A model generated the notes under the pieces. It had not been told where the DNA came from, did not search any database, and saw nothing but the letters and a program-made list of their open reading frames with translations. Of a stretch of 64,000 bases of DNA, positions 1-8,660 are shown piece after piece (the first letter of the stretch is position 1; each line of letters opens with the position of its first letter). Source of the stretch: Acidobacteriota bacterium (GTDB lineage Bacteria > Acidobacteriota > Blastocatellia > Pyrinomonadales > Pyrinomonadaceae); assembly GCA_019239425.1 (NCBI GenBank), contig JAFAZX010000012.1:115680-179679 (forward strand), written 5' to 3'. The translations under genes and the position numbers were made by a program.

Positions 1-1517
1 AAGACCAGTACAACCGCGAGAACACCGAGTTCGACCTCGCCTACGTCACCGTCGACGCCGAGGGGGTGGCCAAGAAGCTCAACCCCTCGGACGAGGAGCT
101 GCGCCAGTACTTCGACGCGCACAAGACGGACTACCGCTTCCTCGAGCCGCAGAAGAAGATTCGCTACCTCTTCGTCAACCAGGAGAAGGTCGGGCAGAAG
201 CTCAGCATCCCCGACGAGGACTTGCGCAAGGAGTACGACGCGCTCAAGCCCGAGAACAAGATGGCCGGCGTCCGCGTCCAGCAGATCGTCATCAGGGTGG
301 CGCGCCCGGAGCTCGACCAGGAGATGCTCAAGAAGGCGACCGAGATCGTCGGCCGCATCCGCCAGGAAGACCTGACGGCCCCCGAAGAGGTCTTCGCCGA
401 GCAGGCGCGCGGCAACTCCGAAGACCCCTCGACGGCGCCCGGCGGCGGCTGGCTCCCCAACCCCGTCAAGCGCAACCCGAACCGCAAGCCGAGCCCCGCG
501 GGCGCGGCCGGCAACGTTAACGAACTCCTCCAGAACACGCTCGACTGGAAGGAGGGGCAGGTCGGCGACCCCTTGAAGACCGGCAACGCCTACTACATCT
601 TCCGCCGCGGCCCCGTCGTGCCGAAGACGTTCGAGGACGCGAAGCCCGAGCTGCTCGTTAGCTTACGCAACCGCCGCTCGTACTCGGTCGCGCAGGACGT
701 GGCGCGCAAGGCCAACGACCGCCTGAAGGAGACGCGCGACCCGCAGAAGGTGGCGCAGGAGTTCGCCGCGCAGGCCAACATGACGCCGGCCGAGATGGTC
801 AAGGAGACGCCCTTCGTCAAGCCCAGCGACGACGTGCCCGAGATCGGCTCCAGCCCGCAGTTCGAGGAGAAGGTTCAGCCGCTCGAAGAGGCGGGCGCGG
901 TCGGCGACTTCGTCGGCGTCAAGGGCGGCTTCGCCATCCCGCAGCTCATCGAGAAGCGCGACCCGCGCATCCCCGAGTTCGACGAGGTGAAGGGGAAGGT
1001 GGCCGACGACTTCAAGACCGCGCGCGCCGGCGAGCAGCTCGAACAGACGGCGAAGGAGATCGCCGCAGCGTCCGGCGGCGTGGACGCGCTCAAGGCCGCG
1101 GCCGAGAAGGCGGGCCTCAAGGCGCAGGACGACGACGCGTTCAAGCTCGGCCGCCCGCTCGGCACGGCCGGCGCCGACCCCGCGCTCGACGCGGCCGTCT
1201 ACCAGCTCAAGGCGGGCGAGGCGACGAAGGCGCCGGTCAAGGTCGGCGACCGCTGGGTCGTCGTCGCCGTCAAGGCGCGCCGCGACGCCAAGCCCGAGGA
1301 GTTCGAGAAGCAGAAGACCGAGCTGACCGAGCGCGCGCTCGAAGAGCGCCGCAACCAGCTCTTCGAAGACTTCCTCGTCGAAGCGCGGCGCAAGCTGGAG
1401 GAGAAGGGGAAGATCGAAATCTACCGCGACGCGCTCGCGCAGCTCGACGAAGAAGAGCCGGCGGCGCTGCCGCGCCGGCCGCCCATCAACCTCCCGCCGC
1501 TCGACAACACGAAGTAA
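1..1517 (+). CDS. SurA/PpiD-type peptidyl-prolyl cis-trans isomerase, 5' end missing
   Basis: This is the C-terminal 504 residues of a parvulin-type folding factor. The reading frame is open from base 3 at the window edge, so the true start lies upstream; the ATG at 66 is not a necessary start. A PPIC-type rotamase domain spans about visible residues 88-200, with a VRVQQIVIR strand, the SEDPSTAPGGGWLP loop and a closing YYIFRR strand. A second, degenerate parvulin-like segment near the C-terminus (GRPLGTAG to WVVVAVKARR) resembles PpiD organisation. Lysine- and glutamate-rich helices flank the domains. The family assists folding of exported proteins at the outer face of the inner membrane or in the periplasm. 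A perfect 12-bp stem-loop follows the stop. The family call is firm; the choice between SurA and PpiD is not. Confidence 0.85.
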   Translation, partial: DQYNRENTEFDLAYVTVDAEGVAKKLNPSDEELRQYFDAHKTDYRFLEPQKKIRYLFVNQEKVGQKLSIPDEDLRKEYDALKPENKMAGVRVQQIVIRVARPELDQEMLKKATEIVGRIRQEDLTAPEEVFAEQARGNSEDPSTAPGGGWLPNPVKRNPNRKPSPAGAAGNVNELLQNTLDWKEGQVGDPLKTGNAYYIFRRGPVVPKTFEDAKPELLVSLRNRRSYSVAQDVARKANDRLKETRDPQKVAQEFAAQANMTPAEMVKETPFVKPSDDVPEIGSSPQFEEKVQPLEEAGAVGDFVGVKGGFAIPQLIEKRDPRIPEFDEVKGKVADDFKTARAGEQLEQTAKEIAAASGGVDALKAAAEKAGLKAQDDDAFKLGRPLGTAGADPALDAAVYQLKAGEATKAPVKVGDRWVVVAVKARRDAKPEEFEKQKTELTERALEERRNQLFEDFLVEARRKLEEKGKIEIYRDALAQLDEEEPAALPRRPPINLPPLDNTK

Positions 1518-1541
1518 GAGCCGCCCCCGACCGACACAAGA

Positions 1542-1573
1542 AGAGGCCGCCCGCTTTCGAACGGGCGGCCTCT
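1542..1573. terminator. Stem-loop terminator between convergent genes
   Basis: A perfect 12-bp GC-rich stem (1542-1553 pairs with 1562-1573) with an 8-nt loop lies 24 bp after the isomerase stop and is followed by a short pyrimidine run. It lies between two convergent genes and could stop transcription from the left. It is separate from the larger GGTGTTGGGT palindrome just downstream. Confidence 0.7.
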
Positions 1574-1589
1574 CTGCTTCTACGGGAAA

Positions 1590-1660
1590 GGGTGTTGGGT
1601 GTTGGGTGCTGGGTGTTGGTTAAAGACAGGTTCTTACCCAGCACCCAGCACCCAACACCC
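1590..1660. repeat. Palindromic short-word repeat (GGGTGCT family), copy A
   Basis: The left arm (1590-1619) is built of reiterated GGGTGTT/GGGTGCT 7-mers. The right arm (1636-1660) is its reverse complement, giving a long hairpin with a loop of about 16 nt. It ends 2 bp before the stop of the leftward gene. The same word family recurs at 8558-8651 and 24184-24263. It probably acts as a bidirectional terminator, whatever its origin. Confidence 0.85.
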
Positions 1661-1662
1661 TC

Positions 1663-2661
1663 TTAAAGCGACTTGAGCACGTTCCCGATCTCGGCCTGCG
1701 GGATGTCGAGGCGGAGCTGCACCTCGTTGCCCCTGTTCGTGACCTTCATGCCGTCGACCAGCCCGCGCGTGAAGGCCCACTTCGGGCCGGCGATTGAGAT
1801 GAAGCCGGGCGCGATCTGCCGCAGCGCGCCGACCACGTCGAAGAGCTGCTTGGCGTCGGCGGCCGTGCCCGCGCGCAGAGCCGTCATCAGCTGCAGCCCC
1901 GCGGCCGTCGAGCCTACCGTCCCGTAGAAGCCGCGCACCGAGGCGATGGCGCGATCCACGTTCGGCGAAAGCCCCGTCTCCACGCCCGCGAACGCGCCCG
2001 CCGGGACGTTGCCGGCGAAGGCGAGGAAGTCGCCCGCGCCGCGCGGGAAGTTGAGCACGCTCATGTCGGCGCGCCCGCGCCCCGCCTGCGCGTCGATGGC
2101 GGCGCGCACGTCCTCGGGCTCGCCGAGCGCGAGCGTGTTCTGGTCGAGCACGGCGAAGGCCAAGTCCTTCACGCTCATCTTCGCCAGGCCGAAGAGCTTG
2201 AGCCGGTCGTTGACGGCGGCGACGTAGACGGTCTTGCCGCCGTAGGCCTGCTCGGTCAGTCCGCCCTTCGCGGCGGCGCGCGCCGCGGCGACGAGCGCGT
2301 CGGGGCGGAAGCGCCCGCGCGCGACGGCCGTCGTGTGGTCGAACTTGGTCGCGCCCGAGGGCAGCGCGACGATGCGCGTGCCGACGGCGAGCGTGTCGAA
2401 CTCGCGCGCGTCAATGCCTGTGCGCGCCTTGAACTCTTCGACGTCGGCCGTGACCTGCGCGAGCCGCGCCTTGTCCGAGGCGAGCGAGCGCGGGATGACC
2501 TCGTTGAAGAGCGCGCGCACGTCGAGCGTGAGCACCGCGTCCGAGGCGGGCAGGGGGAGCGGGGCGGTGGCGGCCGTCCTCGCCGTCTGCGCGTGGGCCG
2601 CCGCCGAGAGGAGCGCGGCGAAGACGAGCGCGAGTGTCGAAGCGTAAAAAGTCCTTCTCAT
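1663..2661 (-). CDS. Exported protein of unknown function
   Basis: A protein of about 332 residues that begins with a clear Sec signal peptide (MRRTFYASTLALVFAALLSA, then AHAQ). I chose the ATG at 2661 because GAAAGG lies about 5 bp upstream; an ATG at 2673 would add four residues (MKGF), and a longer frame to 2763 has no support. The mature part is Ala/Gly-rich alpha/beta sequence without cysteines, and no catalytic motif is visible. Phrases such as DAVLTLDVRALFNEVIPRSL and DFLAFAGNVP recall acidobacterial secreted proteins resembling DUF3352, but I cannot name a family with confidence. It converges on the isomerase gene. Function unknown. Confidence 0.8.
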   Translation of the reverse strand: MRRTFYASTLALVFAALLSAAAHAQTARTAATAPLPLPASDAVLTLDVRALFNEVIPRSLASDKARLAQVTADVEEFKARTGIDAREFDTLAVGTRIVALPSGATKFDHTTAVARGRFRPDALVAAARAAAKGGLTEQAYGGKTVYVAAVNDRLKLFGLAKMSVKDLAFAVLDQNTLALGEPEDVRAAIDAQAGRGRADMSVLNFPRGAGDFLAFAGNVPAGAFAGVETGLSPNVDRAIASVRGFYGTVGSTAAGLQLMTALRAGTAADAKQLFDVVGALRQIAPGFISIAGPKWAFTRGLVDGMKVTNRGNEVQLRLDIPQAEIGNVLKSL

Positions 2662-2769
2662 AAAACCTTTCATCCCTGGTTCGCTTTGTTCGAATGCTTT
2701 AGGGGGAGCGGTGCGAGATTCGGATGCCGGTTCGAGGCCCGCTGGTTGGCCCGAGACTCTCAAGCGCCT

Positions 2770-3264
2770 TCAGTCGTCGCCCTGCGCCGGCAGGGTCTCG
2801 GGCTGCCTCTGCTCCTCCTGCCTCGTCCAGTCGCAGATACGCTGCTTGTCCTCTTCGGAGAGTCGCGCCGAAGGGTGGAGCGGCAGGTATGACTTGAGCG
2901 GCATCTCGCCCGACTCGACCTGCTCGCACATCTCGTGGAGCTTCCGCTCGCGCTTGCGCTTCGGGTAGGTCGCCCACTCCGAGAACGAGAGCTGGCGCCG
3001 CCCCTCCTCGACGTGGCTCTTCAAGAACCAGGAGACCGGCGCGACGTTCGAGTACCATGGCCAGTCCGTCTCAGACGAGTGGCAGTCTTTGCAGGAGCGC
3101 CGGAGGACGGCCTCGACCTCGGGCGTCATCTGCGTGTTGGCGCGCATCGCCTTGCGCTCGTCTGCGGCCGGGTTCGTCCGGTCGGGCCTGTAGGCCTGCG
3201 CCCCCAGGAAGAGCAGCGCGAAGACGAGCGCCGCCCACTTCAAGACCTTCCTCAAACGTCCCAT
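2770..3264 (-). CDS. Membrane-anchored haem-binding domain protein (CxxCH)
   Basis: A 164-residue protein with a basic N-terminus, one transmembrane or signal segment (about residues 8-24, WAALVFALLFLGAQAY) and then a compact domain with CKDCH at residues 58-62, the covalent c-type haem attachment motif. The following text (SSETDWPWYSNVAPVSWFL, then HVEEGRRQLSFSEW) is typical of the small haem_bd (PF14376) family. The start was placed at the ATG at 3264 because the longer frame lacks a signal and has low coding quality. It probably faces the periplasm and takes part in electron transfer, but no partner oxidase is adjacent. It ends about 110 bp before the exported-protein start, and the two may be co-transcribed leftward. 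Confidence 0.82.
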   Translation of the reverse strand: MGRLRKVLKWAALVFALLFLGAQAYRPDRTNPAADERKAMRANTQMTPEVEAVLRRSCKDCHSSETDWPWYSNVAPVSWFLKSHVEEGRRQLSFSEWATYPKRKRERKLHEMCEQVESGEMPLKSYLPLHPSARLSEEDKQRICDWTRQEEQRQPETLPAQGDD

Positions 3265-3451
3265 CACAATGACGGGCGCCGCACGCGTCGCGTTAACAGC
3301 GCCCCACGCCTTTCGGAAAATTCCCGCCGCAGATTTTTCGTCTGAACGAAGTGTTTCGATGTTAGCATACGCGCGCCGACACCCGCGAACCCGCGACCAA
3401 CCGAGCGCCGCCACGCTTCAAGACAACCTGTATGCAACCGACGCGACCGGG

Positions 3452-3536
3452 CAGTACCGCCCGCGGTAGCGGGTGGGTCTGTCTAATCCCAGCGTCCCGT
3501 GTCGCCACAACCCACCCGCTACCGCGGGCGGTACTG
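3452..3536. repeat. REP-like palindrome, copy 1 (ACCCGCGGTAGCGGGT family)
   Basis: Perfect 27-bp inverted arms (3452-3478 and 3510-3536) enclose a 31-nt spacer. A second copy lies at 22342-22430, with the same arm core and a similar spacer containing CGTGTC-CACA. The element sits in the 283-bp gap between the divergent haem-protein and nuclease-fold genes and ends 11 bp before the latter's ATG. The rest of the gap (3265-3451) shows no gene. Confidence 0.85.
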
Positions 3537-3547
3537 AATTACTTGCC

Positions 3548-5083
3548 ATGAAGCGCCTCGACAGTCGTGGGGAAGTGCAGGCGGCGCTCAGTCTGCTTAC
3601 ACGCGCGCTCGGAGCGCGCGGTTCCTGGTTTCTGCGCGAGGGGCGCGAGCGCGGCGTGTTCGAGCTGCGCCGCGGCGAGTGGGAACTGCGCGTGGCGGGG
3701 GGCTCGCTCGTCTTCTCTTACTGGGGCGAGTCGGGCGCGCGCGCGTGGCGCGTCGCGGCGTGGCGCGCGGAGGGCGAGGGGTTCTGCCTCGAAGCGTCGA
3801 AGAGGACTGGCGCGGGCCGCGCGCTTCTGTGGCTCGTGCCGCGCGCGCTCGTCTCGACGGGGCGCGAGACGGTTCGGGAGGCGCGGCGCGCGGAGTGCGA
3901 ACGTCTGGCCGCGCTGGTCTGCGAGTTCGCACGCGCGCGGGTCGAACACGCCTCTCTGAGTCAGGGCGCGCGGCGCGGCGAGCCGGGACGCTGGGCGCGC
4001 GTGCTTCTGAGGATGAAGGCCGGCGGGTGCGAGCGCGTCGCGGTCTCGGCGCCGGTCGTGCCCGCGGGCGCGGAGCTGGTCGAGAGCTTCGTCACGTCCG
4101 CGCTGCTCTGGTTCCTGCGGCCCGGCGAAGGCGAACGCGGCGCGCGCCGCCTGTGGCTCGTCGCGCCGCGGGCGCTCGCGGCCGCGGTCTGTGAAAGACT
4201 CCCGCTGCTGCGCGAAGGCCTGCGCGACTGCGTCTCGGTCTACGAGTTGAGAGAGGACGGGCGCGGCCTGACGCCTTTGCGCGCGCCGACGCTCGACGAA
4301 CTGCTCGACACGCCTTCGACCAAACTCCCGCGCGGCCCGGAGCGGGCGCCGTCGGAGTTGGCCGCGGGCATCATGGCGCTCGCGCCCGCGGAGATAGACT
4401 TCGTGCGCGCGCGCCACGGCGAGACGCTGCGCTTCCGCGGGCTCCCCTTCGCGCGCGTCAGGCGCGTGGCCGGGCGCACGCACCTCTGGTTCGGCGTCGG
4501 CCACCGCCGCGAGTTGTTCGGAGAGGGGGGCGAGGCGGACTTCCGCAACCTCCTCGCGGCGCTCGAAGAGCACAGGCGCGCGGACGCGCCCGAGCGCCGT
4601 CACGCGCTCTACCGCGCCGCGCCCGAGGCCTGGCTCGAATCGCTGCTGCGCCGCGACGTGACGCGCCTCGACCCCGGCCTCCGCCTCGCGCCCATCCACG
4701 CGCAGTTCCGCGCCGCGCACGCTTCAGGCGCCGCCGCGGTTCGCCCCATAGACCTCCTCGCGCTCCGGCGCGACGGCCGCCTCGTCGTCGTCGAATTGAA
4801 GGTCTCGGAAGACGCCTCGCTCGCGCTGCAGGGCGCGGACTACTGGCGCCGCGTCGAGGCGCACCGCCGCGCCGGCCACGTCGCCCGCGCGCGCCTCTTC
4901 GGCGACGCCGAACTCGCGGACGAGCCGCCGCTCCTCTACCTCGCCGCGCCCATGCTCCGCTTCCACCGCTCCTTCCAGACGCTCGCCCGCTGCCTCTCCA
5001 CGCGCATCGAGACCTACCGCCTCGACCTCAACGAAGACTGGCGCGCCGGCCCCCGCGTCGTCCGCCGCTGTGCCTTGACGTGA
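3548..5083 (+). CDS. Unknown protein with a PD-(D/E)XK nuclease-like C-terminal site
   Basis: A 511-residue, very Arg/Ala-rich protein. I placed the start at the ATG at 3548 (MKRLDSRGEVQAAL), because upstream codons are read from the REP-like palindrome. The C-terminal third contains IDLLALRRDGRLVVVELKVS: D402 on one strand, then E416-x-K418 on the next, which is the arrangement of the PD-(D/E)XK phosphodiesterase fold, followed by a YWRR helix. The N-terminal two thirds have no motif I recognise. Such folds occur in restriction, repair and NERD-like proteins. There is no methyltransferase or helicase neighbour, so a defence role is not indicated. Catalytic activity is inferred from the motif only. 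Confidence 0.75.
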   Translation: MKRLDSRGEVQAALSLLTRALGARGSWFLREGRERGVFELRRGEWELRVAGGSLVFSYWGESGARAWRVAAWRAEGEGFCLEASKRTGAGRALLWLVPRALVSTGRETVREARRAECERLAALVCEFARARVEHASLSQGARRGEPGRWARVLLRMKAGGCERVAVSAPVVPAGAELVESFVTSALLWFLRPGEGERGARRLWLVAPRALAAAVCERLPLLREGLRDCVSVYELREDGRGLTPLRAPTLDELLDTPSTKLPRGPERAPSELAAGIMALAPAEIDFVRARHGETLRFRGLPFARVRRVAGRTHLWFGVGHRRELFGEGGEADFRNLLAALEEHRRADAPERRHALYRAAPEAWLESLLRRDVTRLDPGLRLAPIHAQFRAAHASGAAAVRPIDLLALRRDGRLVVVELKVSEDASLALQGADYWRRVEAHRRAGHVARARLFGDAELADEPPLLYLAAPMLRFHRSFQTLARCLSTRIETYRLDLNEDWRAGPRVVRRCALT

Positions 5084-5095
5084 GAGGGAAAAAGA

Positions 5096-5124
5096 TTTAC
5101 GCGGCGGCGCGGCGTGCATATAAT
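5096..5124 (+). promoter_or_regulatory. Sigma-70-like promoter of the SBBP giant gene
   Basis: TTTACG (5096-5101) and a perfect TATAAT (5119-5124) are separated by 17 bp. The site is 97 bp upstream of the ATG at 5221, which has GGAGG six bases before it. In DNA this GC-rich, a consensus -10 at ideal spacing is unlikely by chance. Confidence 0.7.
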
Positions 5125-5220
5125 TCACGCTCCCCGGTTCGAACACTGCCGGCGCGAGTCCGAAGCTTTCACAGGAGGACTCCCCGGTATCCACACGTCA
5201 CTTGCGACACGGAGGACGCC

Positions 5221-8200
5221 ATGAGACCGCACGCCCCACGTCTTAGCCGCACGCTCTGGCCCACACTCGTCCTTTCGTCAGTCGCGGCGCTGTCGGTCGC
5301 CTACCTGATTGCGAGTCGCCGCGAGGCGCCCGCGCCCCCGGCCGCCGCCGCGCAGACTCAGCCCTCCGGTGAGACCTACGGGCGCTTGCCCATGAGCTTC
5401 GAGGCCAACCGCGGCCAGGCCGAAGGCTCCGTAGACTTCCTCGCGCGCGGCGAAGGCTACTCGCTCTTCCTGAAGAACTCTGAAGCCGTCTTCGCCCTGC
5501 GGAGTAAAGAGCCCGACCCGCGGCCGAAGGTCTTGCGCATGAAGCTTGTCGGGTCTGACATCTCCGCGCGGGCCGAGGGCGCGGACGAGCTGGAAGGGAA
5601 GACCAACTACCTCTTCGGCGACGACCCTTCGCAGTGGCAGACCGACGTGCCGACCTACGGGCGCGTGCGCTACGCGGGCGTCTACGCGGGCGTCGACCTC
5701 GTCTACTACGGCAACCAGCGGCAGTTGGAGTACGACTTCCGCGTCGCGCCCGGCGCCGACCCGCGCGCCGTCGCGCTGAAGTTCGAAGGCGCGGACGCGG
5801 TCGAGTTGGGCGCGAACGGCGACCTGCTCCTCAAACTCGGCGAGACGTTCGTCCGCCAGCCAAGGCCCTTCGCTTACCAGGAGAGCGCGGGCGCGCGGCG
5901 CGAGGTCGAGGCCGCTTACGCCGTCGGCGCGGACGGGCTCGTCCGCTTCCGCTTAGGCGGCTTCGACCCGGCGCTGCCGCTCGTCATCGACCCCGTCTTC
6001 GCCTACTCGACCTTCATCGGCGGCTCCCTCGGCTGGGACGTGGCGGTCGACCCCGCGGGCAACGCCTACGTCGCGGGCTCCACCGTCTCGGACAACTTCC
6101 CCACGGTCAACCCGCTTCAGGCGGCGCGCGGCGGCTTGAGGGACGCGTTCGTGAAGAAGATTAACGCGGCGGGCACCGCCGTCGTCTACTCGACCTACCT
6201 CGGCGGCCGCGATGACGACGAGGCGCGGCGCATCGCCGTCGACTCCGACGGCAACGCCTACGTCAAAGGCGTCACGGTCTCCGACAACTTCCCCACCGCC
6301 AACGCCTTCGACAGCACATACAACGGCGGCGGCGACGCCTTCGTCTCGAAGCTCAACCCCTCGGGCTCGGCGCTCGTCTACTCGACCTACCTCGGCGGCG
6401 GCGGCAACGACGGCGCGCCCGACCATCTCCTCGGCGACTTCGACTTCGCCAGCGGCATCGCCGTCGACTCCGCGGGCAACGCCTACGTCACGGGGACGAC
6501 CGGCTCGACCGACTTCCCCACGGCCAACGCCATCGACAACACGCTCGGCGGCGGCGGCGACGCCTTCCTGACCAAGCTCAACGCCGCGGGCTCGGCCCTC
6601 GTCTACTCGACCTACCTCGGCGGGGGCGGCGGCGACAGCGGCATCGACGTGGCGGTCGATTCCGCCGGCGACGCCTACGTCACCGGCACCACCAGCTCGA
6701 CCGACTTCCCCACGGCCAACCCCCGCCAGGCCACGCTCCGCGGCCCGAGCGACGCCTTCGTGACGAAGGTGAACGCCGCCGGGTCGGCGCTCGTCTACTC
6801 GACCTACCTCGGCGGCGGCTTCGGCAGCGAGTTCGGCCACGCCATCGCGGTCGACGCGGCCGGCAACGCTTACGTCACGGGGGAGACATTCTCCATTGAC
6901 TTCCCCACGACGCTCGGCGCCTTCCAGACCTTGCACGGCAACGTCAACGGCGGCCCCCCGCAAGACGCCTTCCTGACGAAGTACAACGCCGACGGGTCGG
7001 CCGTCGTTTACTCGACCTTCCTCGGCGGGGGCGGCGCCGGCGGGGAGACAGGCTACGGCGTCGCGGTCGATTCGGCCGGCAACGCCTACGTCGCCGGCAA
7101 CGTGAGCTTCCCCTCCAACTTCCCGACCACCAACGCCCTCCAGTGCAGGAGCGACAACAACAACGAGGACGCCTTCCTGACGAAGTTCAACGCGACCGGG
7201 TCGGCGCTCGTCTACTCGACGCTCCTCGGCGCCCGCAGGGCGAGGGGCGTCGCGGTCGACGCGGCGGGCAACGCCTACGTCACCGGCGCCGCGTTCGACC
7301 TCTTCCTGCCCGTGACGAACGCCCTCCAGAGCGTCCCCGGCCCCGGCGGCGCCTTCCTGGCGAAGGTCAACGACGCCGCGGCCACGGCCTCCGCGTTCAG
7401 GTTCAGCCAGGCGATCTACTTCGTCGACGAGGACGTGACCTCGGCCAACCTCGTCGTCCAGCGCACCGGCAACCTCTCGGCGCCGGCCACCGTGGACTAC
7501 AGCACCAGCGACCGCCTGGCCTCCGAGCGCTCCGACTACAGCACGGCCGTCGGCACGCTGCGCTTCGCCGCGGGGCAGAGCGAGGCGACACTGCCCGTGC
7601 TCATCAACGAGGACTCGTTCGGGGGCGACTCGGACAGGGACGACTTTAACGTCGTGCTCTCGAACCCGACGGGCGGCGCGGCGATCTCGTGCCCGGAGGG
7701 GACGGCCACCGTCCGGATCGCCGACGAGGTGGAGCCCCAGACGAACGCCATCGACGACCCGGCCACTTTCGTCGGCACGCACTACCACGACTTCCTCAAC
7801 CGGCAGGCCGACACGGCGGGCCTCAACTTCTGGGCCGACCAGCTCACCGCCTGCGGCGCGGACGCCGCCTGCGTCGACCGCAAGCGCGCGGCCGTCTCGA
7901 CCGCCTTCTTCCTGTCCATCGAGTTCCAGCAGACCGCCTTCTACGTCTTCCGCGTCTACAGGGCGTCGTTCCCCGACTCGGCGGCGCGCCCGCGCGGCAT
8001 GCCCCGCTACCGCGAGTTCCTGCGCGGCCAGCAGGAGGTGGGGCGCGGCGTCGTCGTCAACCAGGCGGGCTGGGAGCAGGTGCTCGAAACGAACAAGGAC
8101 GAGTTCGCGCGCCGCTGGGTGCAGCGGCCCGACTTCCTCGCGGAGTTCCCCGCGGACATGACGTTCGACGCCTACGTCGCCAAGCTCGCCGCCAACTCCG

Positions 8201-8556
8201 GCGTGACCCTGACGCCCACCGAGATCAACGTCCTCTTCGAGGGCTGGGACAGCACGGTCAACGGCCGGGCCAGGACGCTCAGGCGCGTCGTCGAACTCGG
8301 GTCGGTCTACAACCGGCAGTTCAACGCGGGCTTCGTCTTCTCGCAGTACGTCGGCTACCTGCGCCGCAACCCGAACGACGCGCCCGACATCGACTACACC
8401 GGCTTCGACTTCTGGCTCGCCAAGCTCGACAGCTTCAGCCTCCCCGGCGAGGACGTGCGCGACCCGCAGACGGCGCTCACGCGCGCCAACCGCGCCGAGA
8501 TGGTGCGCGCCTTCATCCGCTCGACCGAGTACCGCCAGCGCTTCGGCCTGCCGTAG
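5221..8556 (+). CDS. Giant exported SBBP beta-propeller, Calx-beta and DUF4214 protein
   Basis: A 1111-residue surface or secreted protein. It starts with a membrane or signal segment (TLWPTLVLSSVAALSVAYLI). Next comes the conserved acidobacterial head domain (SFEANRGQAEGSVDFLARG, about residues 55-260), then about seven SBBP propeller repeats (AVDSAGNAYVTGTT, then DFPT, then VYSTYLGG), a Calx-beta-like Ig domain (about 720-830, FVDEDVTSANLVVQRTG) and a C-terminal DUF4214 region (FVGTHYHDFLNRQAD and a second copy). The ATG at 5221 was chosen over the longer frame because of its Shine-Dalgarno and promoter. The family is thought to act at the cell surface in adhesion or carbohydrate binding; no enzymatic residues are seen. 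It is probably monocistronic. Confidence 0.92.
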   Translation: MRPHAPRLSRTLWPTLVLSSVAALSVAYLIASRREAPAPPAAAAQTQPSGETYGRLPMSFEANRGQAEGSVDFLARGEGYSLFLKNSEAVFALRSKEPDPRPKVLRMKLVGSDISARAEGADELEGKTNYLFGDDPSQWQTDVPTYGRVRYAGVYAGVDLVYYGNQRQLEYDFRVAPGADPRAVALKFEGADAVELGANGDLLLKLGETFVRQPRPFAYQESAGARREVEAAYAVGADGLVRFRLGGFDPALPLVIDPVFAYSTFIGGSLGWDVAVDPAGNAYVAGSTVSDNFPTVNPLQAARGGLRDAFVKKINAAGTAVVYSTYLGGRDDDEARRIAVDSDGNAYVKGVTVSDNFPTANAFDSTYNGGGDAFVSKLNPSGSALVYSTYLGGGGNDGAPDHLLGDFDFASGIAVDSAGNAYVTGTTGSTDFPTANAIDNTLGGGGDAFLTKLNAAGSALVYSTYLGGGGGDSGIDVAVDSAGDAYVTGTTSSTDFPTANPRQATLRGPSDAFVTKVNAAGSALVYSTYLGGGFGSEFGHAIAVDAAGNAYVTGETFSIDFPTTLGAFQTLHGNVNGGPPQDAFLTKYNADGSAVVYSTFLGGGGAGGETGYGVAVDSAGNAYVAGNVSFPSNFPTTNALQCRSDNNNEDAFLTKFNATGSALVYSTLLGARRARGVAVDAAGNAYVTGAAFDLFLPVTNALQSVPGPGGAFLAKVNDAAATASAFRFSQAIYFVDEDVTSANLVVQRTGNLSAPATVDYSTSDRLASERSDYSTAVGTLRFAAGQSEATLPVLINEDSFGGDSDRDDFNVVLSNPTGGAAISCPEGTATVRIADEVEPQTNAIDDPATFVGTHYHDFLNRQADTAGLNFWADQLTACGADAACVDRKRAAVSTAFFLSIEFQQTAFYVFRVYRASFPDSAARPRGMPRYREFLRGQQEVGRGVVVNQAGWEQVLETNKDEFARRWVQRPDFLAEFPADMTFDAYVAKLAANSGVTLTPTEINVLFEGWDSTVNGRARTLRRVVELGSVYNRQFNAGFVFSQYVGYLRRNPNDAPDIDYTGFDFWLAKLDSFSLPGEDVRDPQTALTRANRAEMVRAFIRSTEYRQRFGLP
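6001..7380 (+). repeat. Intragenic tandem SBBP repeats
   Basis: Seven imperfect coding repeats of about 190-225 bp. Each carries a TACTCGACCTACCTCGGCGG-like segment (starting near 6006, 6190, 6379, 6608, 6797, 7010 and 7212) and a GGCAACGCCTACGTC segment. Each encodes one SBBP blade. High identity between neighbours makes copy-number change by recombination likely. Confidence 0.85.
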
Positions 8557-8557
8557 A

Positions 8558-8651
8558 CGGTAAGAGGGTGCTGGGTGCTGGGTGCTGGGTGCTGGGGAAG
8601 AATAGGCTTCTACCCAGCACCTAGAACCCAGCACCCAGCACCCTCTTACCG
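8558..8651. repeat. Palindromic short-word repeat (GGGTGCT family), copy B
   Basis: The left arm (8558-8597) contains four or five tandem GGGTGCT words. The right arm (8611-8651) is the reverse complement and carries one CTAGAA variant word. It starts at the SBBP gene's stop region and ends 10 bp before the mug ATG, so it fills the entire spacer. Confidence 0.88.
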
Positions 8652-8660
8652 CTTTTCATC

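Noticed and set aside
2770..3414. Longer start of the haem-binding protein
   Set aside because: The 50 extra residues have low coding quality and would put the membrane anchor in the middle of the chain; ATG 3264 gives a standard signal.
6001..7380. Regularly spaced repeats considered as a CRISPR array
   Set aside because: Units are long, coding and imperfect; they encode SBBP blades, and no cas gene is present.
5953..8634. An 893-codon frame antisense to the SBBP giant
   Set aside because: Same cause; it consists of repetitive GVGRRVDEG-type text produced by the coding repeats and has no signature.
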